NCBI GenBank assembly: GCA_019420425.1
Contig: JAHZHG010000109.1
Span: 644-8,181, forward strand
Source: Clostridiales bacterium
Lineage (GTDB): Bacteria; Bacillota; Clostridia; Lachnospirales; Lachnospiraceae
DNA: 7,538 bases
Direction of reading: 5' to 3'
In this document: piece by piece, positions 6,613 to 7,538 of the stretch
How positions within the stretch are numbered: the first letter of the stretch is position 1
Layout: each line of letters opens with the position of its first letter
Program-made: the position numbers and the translations under genes
The notes under the pieces: generated by a model
The model's database searches: none
Seen by the model: the letters and a program-made list of their open reading frames with translations, nothing else
What the model was told of the DNA's origin: nothing

Positions 6613-7538
6613 ATGGTTTTCCCGTCCTTCCCCCAGGCTGCATAATCAAAATCCTGCTTTATGCTGGTAATCCCGGTGTATACCACATCCTTTCCGCCGG
6701 TTTTTCCGTTCAGATAGTCCTTCAGATAGGCCACTGCCTGGCAGCACTGCTCATAGACATTCTGCACCACAGAGGAGTAATACCTCCCCTCTGAAATATA
6801 CGTCCAGATCCGATCCGTCATATCGGAGCAGACCACCTGCATATCGGAAACGCCGTAGCCCATGGTTTCCAATACCTCTCCCACCATTTCTGAGGAAACC
6901 ATTTCCGTGCAGTAGAGTGCGTTGATATCGGGATGCTGCACCAGCATATCCTGTACCAGCTTTCGGATTTTGATTCTGTCCGCCTCACATTCCAGGATCT
7001 CTGCGATCTCCATTCCCGGATACTGCTCGGCCACTGACCGGAAGCCCTCCACTCGCTCTGCCTGGTTCAGGTTGTCCAGCTGGGAGACAATAATGCCGAC
7101 CCTGGCCTGGCCTCCGGTGGCCTCCGCCATATCTGCCCCGGCCTTCTCGCCGGCTGTCCGGTTATCCACGCCCACATACCCGCTGCGCGCTGACTTTGGC
7201 AGATCCGAATCCACCAATACCACCGGAATGCCCTCTTTTTCCGCCTCGCCAATTATCTCCTCCAGTTCGTCTGAAGTATTCGTGCCCACAGTAATAATCC
7301 CGTCTACCCGGGAGAATACAGCCTTCTGCAGCGCCTCAAGCTGTTCATTTTCCTTCGCGCTTTCAAAGCTCACGCATTTTATATTGGCGCCCAGCTCGTC
7401 GAAGTTGTCGGGAATTGCACTCATCTGGTCGTTCCAGGCCTGGGGATAAACCAGGGTAAACCGATAGGCCAGCGCATTCTCCGCCGGAGTGGCGTCCATA
7501 AAGGGCAGCATAACGCCAATCAGCACCGCCGCAGTGAT
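6597..7538 (-). CDS. Periplasmic-binding-protein-like sugar sensor (5' end missing)
   Basis: The 313 visible residues belong to the type I periplasmic-binding-protein fold (Peripla_BP_4, ribose/xylose-binding and LacI-like). Supporting motifs are VDGIITVGTN, GIPVVLVDSDLP, YVGVDNRTAGEKAG and NQAERVEGF, followed by LYCTEMVSSEMVGEVL in the second lobe. The open frame continues through position 7538, so the true start is beyond the window, probably by only some 10-20 codons. The GTG at 7526 falls inside the hydrophobic segment and is not a credible start. The visible N terminus (ITAAVLIGVMLPFM) is hydrophobic with no following cysteine, so it is not a classical lipoprotein. It is either an uncleaved membrane anchor or is cleaved near ENALA|YR. 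Position first in an operon with a LytS/YesM kinase and a YesN regulator, with a 16-nt overlap to the kinase, suggests a dedicated ligand sensor of the XylFII type rather than an ABC transporter subunit. The sugar is unknown. Confidence 0.92.
   Translation of the reverse strand: MTAAVLIGVMLPFMDATPAENALAYRFTLVYPQAWNDQMSAIPDNFDELGANIKCVSFESAKENEQLEALQKAVFSRVDGIITVGTNTSDELEEIIGEAEKEGIPVVLVDSDLPKSARSGYVGVDNRTAGEKAGADMAEATGGQARVGIIVSQLDNLNQAERVEGFRSVAEQYPGMEIAEILECEADRIKIRKLVQDMLVQHPDINALYCTEMVSSEMVGEVLETMGYGVSDMQVVCSDMTDRIWTYISEGRYYSSVVQNVYEQCCQAVAYLKDYLNGKTGGKDVVYTGITSIKQDFDYAAWGKDGKTIWKLS

Overview
The window carries five genes, all read on the minus strand, so the gene order runs from right to left. 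The families and style point to an anaerobic gut-type Clostridia species, most likely Lachnospiraceae. This rests on a permuted family 3 glycoside hydrolase, a YesM/LytS-type kinase paired with a YesN-type AraC regulator, GGAGG-type ribosome binding sites and a moderately GC-rich composition. It is an inference from gene content, not from a marker gene.

Right part (7538 to 3495): a tight three-gene regulatory operon. It begins with a sugar-binding-protein-like sensor whose first residues lie outside the window. A two-TM histidine kinase follows, overlapping it by 16 nt, and then a response regulator with receiver and AraC-type DNA-binding domains, 19 nt downstream. The binding protein shows no lipobox and no ABC transporter genes are present. 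The layout matches the described XylFII-LytS-YesN type of sugar-sensing three-component system: an extracytoplasmic binding protein feeds a kinase, which phosphorylates an AraC-type activator.

Middle and left part (3494 to 306): a 177-nt intergenic region holds a probable extended -10 promoter. It drives a 1003-residue exported GH3 beta-glycosidase with its two catalytic domains in swapped order. The acid/base Glu172 is near the N terminus and the nucleophile Asp816 near the C terminus. Its codon choice (no CGG arginine codons) differs sharply from the kinase gene, consistent with high expression. A perfect 16-bp stem terminator (222-268) closes it.

Far left (305 to 1): immediately past the terminator is a near-consensus sigma-A promoter (TTGACA, 16 bp, TATGAT). 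It leads to the start of another gene (start at 88) that encodes a signal-peptide-like N terminus and is cut by the window edge.

A plausible joint function is that the three-component sensor detects an oligosaccharide or sugar outside the cell and induces the neighbouring exported GH3 enzyme. The link between the regulator and the GH3 promoter is inferred from proximity only. The plus strand shows no credible genes.
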